Below, piece after piece: positions 45,160-53,610 of a stretch of 64,000 bases of DNA (positions are counted from its first letter, which is position 1; every line of letters begins with the position of its first letter). The stretch spans positions 1,056,501 to 1,120,500 of the forward strand of contig NZ_JAUTBL010000002.1 in the NCBI RefSeq assembly GCF_030819275.1, written 5' to 3'. Below the pieces are notes generated by a model that saw only the letters and a list, made by a program, of their open reading frames with translations, ran no database searches and had not been told where the DNA came from. The translations under genes were made by a program, and so were the position numbers. Origin of the DNA: Agrobacterium larrymoorei (lineage in GTDB: Bacteria; Pseudomonadota; Alphaproteobacteria; Rhizobiales; Rhizobiaceae).

Positions 45160-46128
45160 ATGTATAAATTGATTGCGCTAGTGATGGGCATCGTTGAACT
45201 GCCATTCGCCTTCCTGCAGAAGGTGCTCGGGCATCGACGGATTGCCTGGGTGTTTCTGACCCCAAACCTCATTCTCTTTGCTGTCTTCGCATTTCTGCCG
45301 ATCCTGCTGAACGTTGCCTATTCGGTGACGGGCACCGAGCAGATCATGCTTGCCGATCGCCCCTTTGTCGGCGGCGGGAATTTTCAGGCGCTGATGTCCT
45401 GCGGCAATTATCTCGATCCGAATTCCTGTCAGCAGGACCTCTTCTGGCGCTCGGTGTGGAACACGCTCCTCTTCGTCGTGCTTCAGGTGGGCTTCATGGT
45501 TGGCTTCTCGCTGATCACGGCCATCATCCTCAACCGCGATATCCGCGCCCGTGGTTTCTTCCGCGCCGTCTTCTTCTTCCCCGTGTTGCTGTCACCCGTG
45601 GGCGTGGCGCTGATCTGGAAGTGGATCTTGCAGCGCTTCGGCGTTCTCAATGCCGCGATGGAAGGTATGGGCTTGAGCTCTGTCGACTGGATGCTGGAAG
45701 CAAACCTGGCCTTCGGTTGGTCGGTCTTCCTGTCGGTTTGGGCGCATATGGGCTTCTACACGCTCATCCTTCTTGCCGGCCTGCAGGCGATCCCACGTGA
45801 TGTCTACGAGGCCGCCGAACTCGACAAGGCGAACCCCTGGCGCATCTTCCGCCGCATCACCATGCCGCTTCTGGCGCCGACCATGCTCGTCGTTCTGGTC
45901 CTGTCGTTGATCAAGGGCGTACAGACCTTCGACGAAATCTTCGCCTTTACCGGCGGTGGTCCAGGCTCGGCGACGACCTTCATCATTCAATACATCTATC
46001 AGACCGGTTTTGCCGGAACGCCCCGCAATTTCGGCCTCGCGGCCGCAGCCTCGCTGCTTCTCGCCGCCGTTCTCGTGGTGCTGACCGCTCTGCAATTCCG
46101 GGCAAACAGGAGCAAGGTCGATGGCTAG
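45160..46128 (+). CDS. Sugar ABC transporter permease (MalF/UgpA-like)
   Basis: A 322-aa inner-membrane protein with six main hydrophobic helices. The EAA loop is YEAAELDKANPWRIFRRITMPLLAP, followed by FDEIFAFTGGGPGSATTFIIQYIY, a CUT1 family signature. GGAGGAG precedes the ATG. It overlaps the second permease gene by 8 nt. Confidence 0.93.
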   Translation: MYKLIALVMGIVELPFAFLQKVLGHRRIAWVFLTPNLILFAVFAFLPILLNVAYSVTGTEQIMLADRPFVGGGNFQALMSCGNYLDPNSCQQDLFWRSVWNTLLFVVLQVGFMVGFSLITAIILNRDIRARGFFRAVFFFPVLLSPVGVALIWKWILQRFGVLNAAMEGMGLSSVDWMLEANLAFGWSVFLSVWAHMGFYTLILLAGLQAIPRDVYEAAELDKANPWRIFRRITMPLLAPTMLVVLVLSLIKGVQTFDEIFAFTGGGPGSATTFIIQYIYQTGFAGTPRNFGLAAAASLLLAAVLVVLTALQFRANRSKVDG

Positions 46129-47164
46129 GATCGGTGCATTTCTGACCCGCACGCGCGGCCGCAATGGCAAGCTGCATTGGACCGACTGGCTGTCCTACGC
46201 CTATCTTGGCTTGGCCGTCGTGATGATGTTCGGGCCGGTCGTCTGGCTTGTCCTGTCGTCCTTCAAGACCGAAGCCGACCTGCAGCGCTTTCCTCCACGT
46301 TTCCTGCCCTATTCGCAGGAGACTGTCGTGGTGGATGGACAGCAAGCACCGCTTCCAGCCTATACCACCAAGGACGGCCAGACGGTCGGCATGGTTCGTC
46401 GCATCGGTCTTGTGGCGCAGGTTATCGATCCCGCCAAGCCGACCGAAATCCAGAAGATGCCGTTCAACGAGTTGAAGCCCGCAGAGCGCGTGTCGCTGGC
46501 GACGGAAAACTACACCGAGCTTTTCCAGCGCTTTAACTTCCCGCTTTACTTCTGGAACTCGGTCTTCATCACGGTGACGTCCACCGTCATCATGCTGATC
46601 GTCAATTCCATGGCGGCCTTTGCCCTGTCTAAATACCAGTTCAAGGGCAGGGGTGCGGTTTTGGCCATGGTCGTCGGCACCTTGATGATCCCGCAGACAG
46701 TCGTGCTGGTGCCACTCTTTCTCATCACCAGCCAGCTTGGCATGATCAACAGTCTTTGGGGCGTGATCATTCCCGGTGCCGCCACGCCGACCGGCGTGTT
46801 CCTGCTGCGCCAATATATGCTGACGATTCCCGATGAGATCCTCGACGCGGCACGCATGGATAAGGCCAGCGAGTGGAAGATCTATTGGCGCATCATCCTG
46901 CCGCTCTCCGCACCGGCACTGGCCGTGCTTGCGATCCTTGCGGTCATGTGGCGATGGAACGACTTCCTCTGGCCGCTGATCGTCCTGACCCGCAACGACA
47001 ATTTCACACTGCAACTGGCACTGAATTCCTTCCAGGGAGAGATGTCGACGGAGTGGAGCAACCTGCTTGCCATGACCGTGCTGACACTCGCGCCCATCGC
47101 GCTGGTCTTCATGTTCCTGCAAAAATACATCGCCACCGGCATCGCTTCGACGGGCGGCAAATAA
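46121..47164 (+). CDS. Sugar ABC transporter permease (MalG/UgpE-like) with an enlarged loop
   Basis: A 347-aa permease; the EAA loop reads LDAARMDKASEWKIYWRIILPLSAP. Between the first and second helices there is an extra hydrophilic segment of ~90 residues (PRFLPYSQETVVVDGQQAP through LATENYTELFQRF), longer than in typical ~280-aa MalG-type partners. It may contact the binding protein in the periplasm. Followed 22 nt later by the ATPase. Confidence 0.92.
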   Translation: MARIGAFLTRTRGRNGKLHWTDWLSYAYLGLAVVMMFGPVVWLVLSSFKTEADLQRFPPRFLPYSQETVVVDGQQAPLPAYTTKDGQTVGMVRRIGLVAQVIDPAKPTEIQKMPFNELKPAERVSLATENYTELFQRFNFPLYFWNSVFITVTSTVIMLIVNSMAAFALSKYQFKGRGAVLAMVVGTLMIPQTVVLVPLFLITSQLGMINSLWGVIIPGAATPTGVFLLRQYMLTIPDEILDAARMDKASEWKIYWRIILPLSAPALAVLAILAVMWRWNDFLWPLIVLTRNDNFTLQLALNSFQGEMSTEWSNLLAMTVLTLAPIALVFMFLQKYIATGIASTGGK

Positions 47165-47186
47165 TCCTTCGGGAGGAGACACGACA

Positions 47187-48269
47187 ATGGCAAGTATTGA
47201 GCTTCGTCAGGTCAAGAAGACGTATGGCGCCCTTGATGTGATCAAGGGTATCGATCTCGATATCAAGCATGGCGAATTCTGCGTGTTCGTCGGACCGTCC
47301 GGCTGCGGCAAGTCGACGCTTCTGCGCATGATTTCCGGTCTGGAAGTCTTGAGCGACGGCGATATCGTCATCGGCGGCGATGTCGTCAACACCGTGCCGG
47401 CGGCAGACCGCGGTCTTGCCATGGTGTTCCAGTCCTACGCGCTCTATCCGCATATGACCGTGCGCGAGAACCTTTCCTTCGGTCTTGAAAATATCGGCAC
47501 ACCGAAAAAGGAGATCGCCGAGAAGATCGCCCAGGTCTCCAAAATGCTGCAGATCGATCAGCTTCTGGAGCGTCGTCCGAAGGACCTGTCGGGCGGGCAG
47601 CGTCAGCGCGTCGCAATCGGTCGCGCCGTCGTGCGTGAACCGCGCGTCTTCCTCTTCGATGAGCCACTGTCCAACCTCGACGCGGAACTTCGCGTCGATA
47701 TGCGCGGCGAAATCTCCGCTCTGCACAAGCGGCTCGGCAACACAATGATCTACGTGACCCACGATCAGGTGGAGGCCATGACCATGGCCGACAAGATCGC
47801 CGTGTTGCGCGCGGGTAAGCTGGAGCAGTTCGGCGTCCCGCTCGATCTCTACAATCGCCCGGCCAACATCTTCGTAGCAGGCTTTATCGGTTCGCCGAAG
47901 ATGAACTTCTTTGCCGGGGAGGTGATCTCCGGACCGACGCCGCTGCTGAAGATCGCGACGGGAGAACTGATCCCGCTGCCGCAGACCGGCTTCACCTATG
48001 CGCCCGGCCAGAAGGTGACGCTCGGCATTCGTCCTAATCATGTGAAGCATGGCAGCGAGGGACCGCTCACCATGTCGGTGCGCACGGCAGAACAGCTGGG
48101 TGGCGAGTCCTACCTTTACGGCAATCTGGGCAACGGTACGCCGGTGACGCTGCATCTGTCCGGGCAGACGTCGACCGCTGCCGGCGAGGTGATCCGCATG
48201 TCCGCGCCGCTCGAGCACATTCATCTTTTCGATACGATGAGCGGCGTGACGCTCAAGCAGGACGTTTGA
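47187..48269 (+). CDS. Sugar ABC transporter ATP-binding protein (UgpC/MalK-like)
   Basis: A 360-aa ATPase with Walker A GPSGCGKST, Q-loop MVFQSYALYPHMTV, signature LSGGQRQRVAIGRAVV, Walker B RVFLFDEPLSNLD and switch ITVTHDQVEAMTMAD-type sequence. The C-terminal regulatory TOBE domain (LGIRPNHV, LEHIHLFD) is present. It energises the two permeases. Its stop is immediately followed by the dehydratase start (1 nt gap). Confidence 0.95.
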   Translation: MASIELRQVKKTYGALDVIKGIDLDIKHGEFCVFVGPSGCGKSTLLRMISGLEVLSDGDIVIGGDVVNTVPAADRGLAMVFQSYALYPHMTVRENLSFGLENIGTPKKEIAEKIAQVSKMLQIDQLLERRPKDLSGGQRQRVAIGRAVVREPRVFLFDEPLSNLDAELRVDMRGEISALHKRLGNTMIYVTHDQVEAMTMADKIAVLRAGKLEQFGVPLDLYNRPANIFVAGFIGSPKMNFFAGEVISGPTPLLKIATGELIPLPQTGFTYAPGQKVTLGIRPNHVKHGSEGPLTMSVRTAEQLGGESYLYGNLGNGTPVTLHLSGQTSTAAGEVIRMSAPLEHIHLFDTMSGVTLKQDV

Positions 48270-48270
48270 C

Positions 48271-49995
48271 ATGACCGAGAAAAAGCTACGCTCCGCCCGC
48301 TGGTTCGCTCCAGACGATCTCCGCAGCTTTGGCCACCGCTCCCGCATGATGCAGCTTGGCTATTCCGAAGAGGATTTTGCCGGCAAGCCGGTGATCGGCA
48401 TTCTCAATACGTGGTCGGAGCTGAACACCTGTCACTCGCATTTTCCCGAACGGGTGAAGGACGTGAAGCGTGGCGTTCTTCAGGCAGGCGGCTTTCCGGT
48501 CGAAATGCCGTCGCTCTCCGTCGATGAAAGCTTCACGAAGCCGACCTCTATGCTTTACCGCAATATGCTGGCGATGGAGACGGAGGAGATGATCCGATCC
48601 CATCCGCTCGATGGCGTGGTGCTGATGGGCGGCTGTGACAAGACCACACCCGGTCTCGTCATGGGGGCGATCTCCGCTGGCGTGCCGATGATCTATCTGC
48701 CCGCTGGCCCGATGTTGAGCGGCAACTATGCCGGCAAGACGCTCGGCTCAGGTTCCGACGCCTGGAAATATTGGGATGAGCGTCGTGCAGGCAATGTTAC
48801 CGATGAGGAGTGGCGCGGCGTCCAGGGCGGCATCGCACGCTCTGCCGGTGTCTGCATGACCATGGGCACGGCTTCCACCATGACCGCGATTGCCGATGCG
48901 CTGGGTCTGACGCTGCCGGGTGCATCTTCGATCCCTGCCGTGGACTCAGCTCATCTGCGCATGTCCGCGGCCTGCGGGCGTCGCATCGTGGAAATGGTGA
49001 GCGAGGATCTGACGCCGAACAAGATTTTGAGCGCGGCAGCCTTCCGCAATGCGGCGATCGTTGCCATGGCCACCGGCTGCTCCACCAACGCCGTCGTGCA
49101 TCTGATCGCCATGGCCAGGCGCGCAGGCGTGCCGATGACCTTGGATGAACTGGATGCGCTCGGTCGTGTGACACCATTGATTGCCAATGTCCGCCCCTCG
49201 GGCAAGGACTATCTGATGGACGACTTCTACTTTGCCGGTGGTCTGCGCGCACTGATGAAGCAGATTGAAAGTCGTCTCGATTGTTCGGTACTGACGGTGA
49301 CGGGCCGGAGCATGGGCGAAAACCTGGAAGGCGCAAAGGTCTATAATGACGATGTCATTCGCTCACTCGACAATCCTGTCTATGCCGAGGGTTCGCTTGC
49401 CGTGCTGCGCGGCAATCTCTGCCCGGACGGTGCCGTGATCAAGCCTGCGGCCAGTGATCCCAAATTTCATGTGCATGAAGGTCCCGCACTCGTCTTCGAC
49501 AGCTATCCCGAAATGAAGGCGGCCATCGATGATGAAAATCTCGACGTCACCCCCGATCATGTTCTGGTGCTGCGCAATGCAGGCCCATTGGGCGGCCCGG
49601 GCTTTCCCGAATGGGGCATGCTGCCGATCCCCAAAGCGCTGATCAAGAAGGGCCACCGCGATATGGTACGCATTTCCGACGCCCGTATGTCCGGCACGTC
49701 CTACGGTGCCTGCGTGCTGCATGTGGCACCGGAAAGCTTTGTCGGCGGTCCGCTTGCACTGCTGAAGACGGGTGATATCGTCCGCCTCGATCTGCCCGCA
49801 CGTCGCCTCGACATGTTGGTGAGCGAAGAGGATATCGCCAGCCGCCGCGCCGCCTGGCAGCCACCAGCGCCGCGTTATGAGCGTGGCTATGGCTACCTCT
49901 TCTCCAAGCACGTGACCCAGGCGGATGAGGGCTGCGATTTCGACTTCCTTCAGACGGATTTTGGCCGCAGCGCTGGCGAGCCGGACATCTTCTAA
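48271..49995 (+). CDS. IlvD/Edd family aldonate dehydratase (L-arabinonate dehydratase-like)
   Basis: A 574-aa Fe-S dehydratase. Cys54 (ELNTCHSHF), Cys122 (MGGCDKTTPG) and Cys195 (SAGVCMTMG) match the [2Fe-2S] ligands of the pentonate/hexonate branch, with the family's SDARMSGTSYG near the C-terminus. The N-terminus RSARWFAPDDLRSFGHRSR is typical of the Rhizobium L-arabinonate dehydratase group. It removes water from an aldonate to give a 2-keto-3-deoxy acid. Its place after the sugar transporter supports that; the exact sugar acid is not determined. Confidence 0.9.
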   Translation: MTEKKLRSARWFAPDDLRSFGHRSRMMQLGYSEEDFAGKPVIGILNTWSELNTCHSHFPERVKDVKRGVLQAGGFPVEMPSLSVDESFTKPTSMLYRNMLAMETEEMIRSHPLDGVVLMGGCDKTTPGLVMGAISAGVPMIYLPAGPMLSGNYAGKTLGSGSDAWKYWDERRAGNVTDEEWRGVQGGIARSAGVCMTMGTASTMTAIADALGLTLPGASSIPAVDSAHLRMSAACGRRIVEMVSEDLTPNKILSAAAFRNAAIVAMATGCSTNAVVHLIAMARRAGVPMTLDELDALGRVTPLIANVRPSGKDYLMDDFYFAGGLRALMKQIESRLDCSVLTVTGRSMGENLEGAKVYNDDVIRSLDNPVYAEGSLAVLRGNLCPDGAVIKPAASDPKFHVHEGPALVFDSYPEMKAAIDDENLDVTPDHVLVLRNAGPLGGPGFPEWGMLPIPKALIKKGHRDMVRISDARMSGTSYGACVLHVAPESFVGGPLALLKTGDIVRLDLPARRLDMLVSEEDIASRRAAWQPPAPRYERGYGYLFSKHVTQADEGCDFDFLQTDFGRSAGEPDIF

Positions 49996-50007
49996 AGGAT
50001 TGGGTAG

Positions 50008-50808
50008 ATGATGAAGCGTTTGCTGATCACAGGTGCTGGCGGCCAACTGGGCAGAATGCTGCGCGGGCGGCTCGGCCATATCGCCGAAATCGTCCGCCTG
50101 TCGGATCTGGTGGAGATTGCCGCGCCCGCCGGACCGCATGAGGAAGTGGTTCGCTGCGCACTGGAGGATGCTGAGGCCGTCAACGATCTGGTGAAGGATT
50201 GCGATGGCATCGTTCATCTGGGCGGTATTTCGGTCGAAAAAGCATATGACCCGATTGAGGATGCCAATCTGCGCGGGGTCTACAATCTCTATGAAGCGGC
50301 GCGGGCGAACGGAAAGCCACGCATTCTCTTCGCTTCGACCAACCACACGATCGGCTACTATCCCCAGGGGACCAAGCTTACGCCGGATATGCCCTTCCTG
50401 CCGGATGGTCTTTACGGCGTGTCGAAGATTTTCGGGGAGGCGATGGCGAGCCTTTACCACTCCAAGTTCGGCCAGGAGACGGCGATCGTCCGGATCGGCT
50501 CCTGCACCGAAAAGCCGATGGACTGGCGCATGCTCTCCACCTGGCTGAGCCATGATGATTTCGTCTCGCTGATCGAGGCCGTCTTCCGCGTGCCCGAGCT
50601 TGGCTGCCCGGTCATCTGGGGCGTGTCTGCCAATGACGATGCCTGGTGGGACAACTCTCATGTCGATTTTCTCGGCTGGCAGCGTCGCGACAATGCTGCG
50701 CGCTATCGCGAGGAGATCGAACGGACCGTGCCGCGCCCCGATCCGGACGCGGCCATCGCAAAATATCAGGGCGGCGTCTTCATCGACGAACCCATTCACA
50801 AGGCTTGA
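50008..50808 (+). CDS. Uronate dehydrogenase-like NAD-dependent SDR
   Basis: A 266-aa extended SDR closely resembling Agrobacterium uronate dehydrogenase. It has LLITGAGGQLGRMLR, IVHLGGISVEK, FASTNHTIGYYP, the catalytic DGLYGVSKIFGE, RIGSCTEKP and WDNSHVDFLGW. The known enzyme oxidises D-galacturonate or D-glucuronate to the aldarolactone. In this operon it may oxidise a different sugar acid. ATG-ATG start with AAGGA upstream; the second ATG is equally possible. Confidence 0.85.
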   Translation: MMKRLLITGAGGQLGRMLRGRLGHIAEIVRLSDLVEIAAPAGPHEEVVRCALEDAEAVNDLVKDCDGIVHLGGISVEKAYDPIEDANLRGVYNLYEAARANGKPRILFASTNHTIGYYPQGTKLTPDMPFLPDGLYGVSKIFGEAMASLYHSKFGQETAIVRIGSCTEKPMDWRMLSTWLSHDDFVSLIEAVFRVPELGCPVIWGVSANDDAWWDNSHVDFLGWQRRDNAARYREEIERTVPRPDPDAAIAKYQGGVFIDEPIHKA

Positions 50809-50841
50809 AAAGCCTTCATCCGTCACGACGAGGAGAATAAA

Positions 50842-51552
50842 ATGAACAGCGAAACCCGCGAAAAACTATCGACGATTTCCGTCGCGACCTTGGCAACGGC
50901 GCTTTACAAGCGCGGCCTGCGCAATCAGGTCATCCAGGGTGTGCGCCCGCTTGGCCACAAGGGCAAGAACATGGTGGGTCCCGCTTTCACGCTGCGTTAC
51001 ATGCCAGCACGCGAGGATCGAAACCAACTCGTCGAATTCCGCAATCCTGCCCATCCGCAGCGCGTGGCCATCGAGACCTGCCCTCCGGGTCACGTGCTTG
51101 TCATGGATAGCCGCAAGGATGCAAGTGCTGCTTCTGCCGGCGATATTCTCGTCACTCGCCTGATGGTGCGCGGCGGTGCCGGCATTGTCACTGATGGCGG
51201 TTTCCGCGATGCGGCGACCATTGCCGAGTTGGATATCCCGGCCTACCACACCCGTCCGTCGAGCCCCACGAACCTCACCAAGCATGAGGCGATCGAGATC
51301 AACGGTCCGATCGGCTGCGGCGATGCGCCGGTCTTCCCGGGCGACATCGTCGTTGGCGATGCCGACTGCGTTATCGTCATCCCCGCCGGGATTGCCGACG
51401 AAGTGGCAAACGAAGCCGTAGAAATGACGGCTTACGAAGATTTCGTGGTCGAACGGGTCAAGGCAGGCGAAACGATCATCGGCCTTTATCCTTGCACGAA
51501 GGATGAGCACCAGACCGCCTTCGCCGCATGGCGAAAGGAGAATGGTCGCTGA
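50842..51552 (+). CDS. RraA family protein (HMG aldolase/oxaloacetate decarboxylase-like)
   Basis: A 236-aa protein of the RraA/HMG-aldolase superfamily, with GPAFTLRYMPAREDRN, MVRGGAGIVTDGGFRDAATI carrying the Arg-Asp pair used by the class II pyruvate aldolases, and GDIVVGDADCVIVIPAGIADEV. True RraA (RNase E inhibitor) is shorter, ~160 aa. In a catabolic operon that makes 2-keto-3-deoxy acids but shows no other aldolase, a pyruvate-releasing aldolase role is a reasonable inference. Last gene of the operon before a strong terminator. Confidence 0.82.
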   Translation: MNSETREKLSTISVATLATALYKRGLRNQVIQGVRPLGHKGKNMVGPAFTLRYMPAREDRNQLVEFRNPAHPQRVAIETCPPGHVLVMDSRKDASAASAGDILVTRLMVRGGAGIVTDGGFRDAATIAELDIPAYHTRPSSPTNLTKHEAIEINGPIGCGDAPVFPGDIVVGDADCVIVIPAGIADEVANEAVEMTAYEDFVVERVKAGETIIGLYPCTKDEHQTAFAAWRKENGR

Positions 51553-51589
51553 CGCTTGGGCAAAGCCCTAAGCAAGTGCGCTCAACAGA

Positions 51590-51618
51590 AAATGGCCGGG
51601 TTGTCCGGCCATTTTTTT
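51590..51618. terminator. Strong terminator of the sugar operon, possibly bidirectional
   Basis: A perfect 10-bp stem (AAATGGCCGG / CCGGCCATTT) with a 5-nt loop followed by TTTTTTTA on the plus strand; the minus strand gives TTTTCTG. It lies between convergent genes. Confidence 0.88.
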
Positions 51619-51645
51619 ATCGGTGTAACTCTTCATCGACCGCTA

Positions 51646-52572
51646 TCAGTCGTAGAAGGAATCCACGAACTTGTGGCGACCGAGCAGGAATGCGTCTGCG
51701 ACGTGGGTCAGCGGTGCGAGATCGACGTCGGATGTCTTGGCCTTGATGATCTCGGCGAAGCGCTCGTACAGGGCAGGGTATTCGCGCTCCGGCTCTGCAA
51801 ATTTCAGTTCGCCATTGATCGAAAGCTTTGCGCCGCCTTCGGAGAGAACCATCTGACCGGCTTCTGTCTCGGCGACGATATCCCAGCTCTGCTTGCCCGT
51901 CTGGCGCCAGTCGAACTCGGCATGCACCGGCATCTTCGTCACGTCGGAGAAGTGGATATCGGCGGCAATCGGTGCGTCGCGATTTTCCGGGAATTCCAGC
52001 GTGGCCTTGGTGATAAATAGCGCGCGCGGCAGGATATGGGTGATGATCGACAGCGCATTGATGCCGGGGTCGAAGACACCGAGACCGCCAGCCTGCCAGA
52101 TCCATTCCTGGTTCGGGTGCCAGTGGCGCACATCTTCCTTCCAGATGACATGAACGCTGTTGATCTTGGTGGATGCCAGAAAGCTCTTTGCTGCTTCGAC
52201 AGCCGGAGCGTAGCGCGAATGCCAGCTTGCAAACAGCGAAAGACCCTTTGAGTCCGCCAGGCGAACGAGATCCTGCACTTCCGAAAGGGTCGCACCAGGC
52301 GGCTTTTCAAGGAACACATGCTTACCGGCGTTGAGCGCCGTATAGGCAGCCTCGTAGCGATATTGCGGCGGCATGCAGAGCGACACGGCGGTGACGTCCG
52401 GCACGGCTCCGATCAGTTCCTCGATCGTGTGATAGGACGGGACGCCTTCGACGGTACCATGGCGGCTGGCCGTCGCGATAAGCTCGAAATCCGCATTGGC
52501 GGCAATGGCTGGAAGATGCTGGTCGCGAACGATTTTGCCGACGCCGACGATGGCAAGCTTGATAGCTGACAT
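51646..52572 (-). CDS. L-arabinose / D-galactose 1-dehydrogenase-like Gfo/Idh oxidoreductase
   Basis: A 308-aa enzyme with LAIVGVGKIVRDQHLPAI, VSLCMPPQYRYE, FLEKPPGATL, SWHSRYAPAVE, DVRHWHPNQEWIW and GGLGVFDPGINALSI. This is very similar in pattern to Azospirillum L-arabinose 1-dehydrogenase and bacterial D-galactose dehydrogenases, which make aldonolactones with NAD(P). It is convergent with the sugar operon and could provide the first oxidation ahead of the SMP-30 lactonase and dehydratase. Confidence 0.88.
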   Translation of the reverse strand: MSAIKLAIVGVGKIVRDQHLPAIAANADFELIATASRHGTVEGVPSYHTIEELIGAVPDVTAVSLCMPPQYRYEAAYTALNAGKHVFLEKPPGATLSEVQDLVRLADSKGLSLFASWHSRYAPAVEAAKSFLASTKINSVHVIWKEDVRHWHPNQEWIWQAGGLGVFDPGINALSIITHILPRALFITKATLEFPENRDAPIAADIHFSDVTKMPVHAEFDWRQTGKQSWDIVAETEAGQMVLSEGGAKLSINGELKFAEPEREYPALYERFAEIIKAKTSDVDLAPLTHVADAFLLGRHKFVDSFYD

Positions 52573-52671
52573 GCTTTTAAGACCCGTGTGATGCTCTAAA
52601 AATAATACTTTATGCCTTGTATCAGAAACGGGCGGGCGGGCAAGCCGTTGCTCGGTGCCGTCACCGCAAAA

Positions 52672-53514
52672 TCAGCTTGTGGATGCGACGAGCAGCGGCT
52701 TGTGGGCTGGCTTCTTGTAGACAAGGTGCACCACCTTGTAGCCTTCGGCTTTCAACTGGGTTAGCAGAGCGGGTAGCATAGTGGCGGTCCGCTTGTGGAT
52801 GTCATGCATCAGGATGATGCCGCTGCCGCGATGTCGGAGGGCGGCAATCGTGCGGGACGCGACGACGGCAGGTGTATCGGAGAAATAATCCTTGGAATCG
52901 ACCTGGACGTCCATGATGACGAGACCGCGCTCGGACACCATGTGCCGGAGGTTGCGATTGTCCGACAGGTAAGGGAAGCGGAAGAACATCGCATCCGTCT
53001 CCGTTGCCTTAGCGACGGCCTTTTCACCCTTTGCCACTTCCGCCAGCGCCCGGTCGAAGGTCAGGTTGCGCAGGTTCGGATGGCTGAAGGTGTGGCTGCC
53101 GATTGTATGCCCTTCCGCAACGACCTTCTTGGCGATGTCTGGATAGGTCTGTGCCATTTCGCCAACCATGAGGAAGGTGGCCTTCACGCCGAACTCGTCC
53201 AACGTTGCGAGAATCCGCTCTGTCTTGCCCGGCACCGGGCCATCGTCGAAGCTCAACACGACTTCCTTATTGGCAAGCGCGATGTCTTTCAGCGACGATA
53301 CTTCTATGTCCCGGCCAGCAAGCCCCATCGGGTTGCGTGGACGCATCCATGCCGCTGGCGACAGCGCAATCGGATCATGTGGGCCTGCCGCTGGCTTCTC
53401 CGGCATCGTCGCGGCAAAGGAGCTTTTCAGCGACCCTTCCGCCTGCGGCTTGCCTGCGCAACTGGAAAGGCACAGCGCAATGGCTGCGGACACGAAGAGT
53501 GAGGAGAGGCGCAT
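52672..53514 (-). CDS. Polysaccharide deacetylase family lipoprotein
   Basis: A 280-aa protein. Signal peptide with lipobox LSSC (Cys ~19) predicts a lipid anchor. The NodB-homology domain has all motifs: VVLSFDDGPVPG, GSHTFSHPNLRNL, FFRFPYLSD and ILMHDIHKR, so catalytic Asp, His-His and Arg/His residues are present. It likely removes acetyl groups from a periplasmic polysaccharide such as peptidoglycan or poly-GlcNAc. Its ATG directly follows the terminator stem of the upstream ABC-F gene and has no obvious ribosome-binding site. Confidence 0.85.
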   Translation of the reverse strand: MRLSSLFVSAAIALCLSSCAGKPQAEGSLKSSFAATMPEKPAAGPHDPIALSPAAWMRPRNPMGLAGRDIEVSSLKDIALANKEVVLSFDDGPVPGKTERILATLDEFGVKATFLMVGEMAQTYPDIAKKVVAEGHTIGSHTFSHPNLRNLTFDRALAEVAKGEKAVAKATETDAMFFRFPYLSDNRNLRHMVSERGLVIMDVQVDSKDYFSDTPAVVASRTIAALRHRGSGIILMHDIHKRTATMLPALLTQLKAEGYKVVHLVYKKPAHKPLLVASTS

Positions 53515-53518
53515 GAAA

Positions 53519-53554
53519 AGCTCGGCAAATCAGGGGTGACGTTGTTGCCGAGCT
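53519..53554 (-). terminator. Terminator after the ABC-F gene, abutting the deacetylase start
   Basis: A perfect 10-bp stem (AGCTCGGCAA / TTGCCGAGCT) with a 16-nt loop; on the minus strand it is followed by TTTC and then the deacetylase ATG four bases later. Confidence 0.6.
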
Positions 53555-53610
53555 TTCTCTGATTATGGTTAACGGCGCGTTACTTCGCGTCCTGGAAAGT
53601 AACGTTTCAT

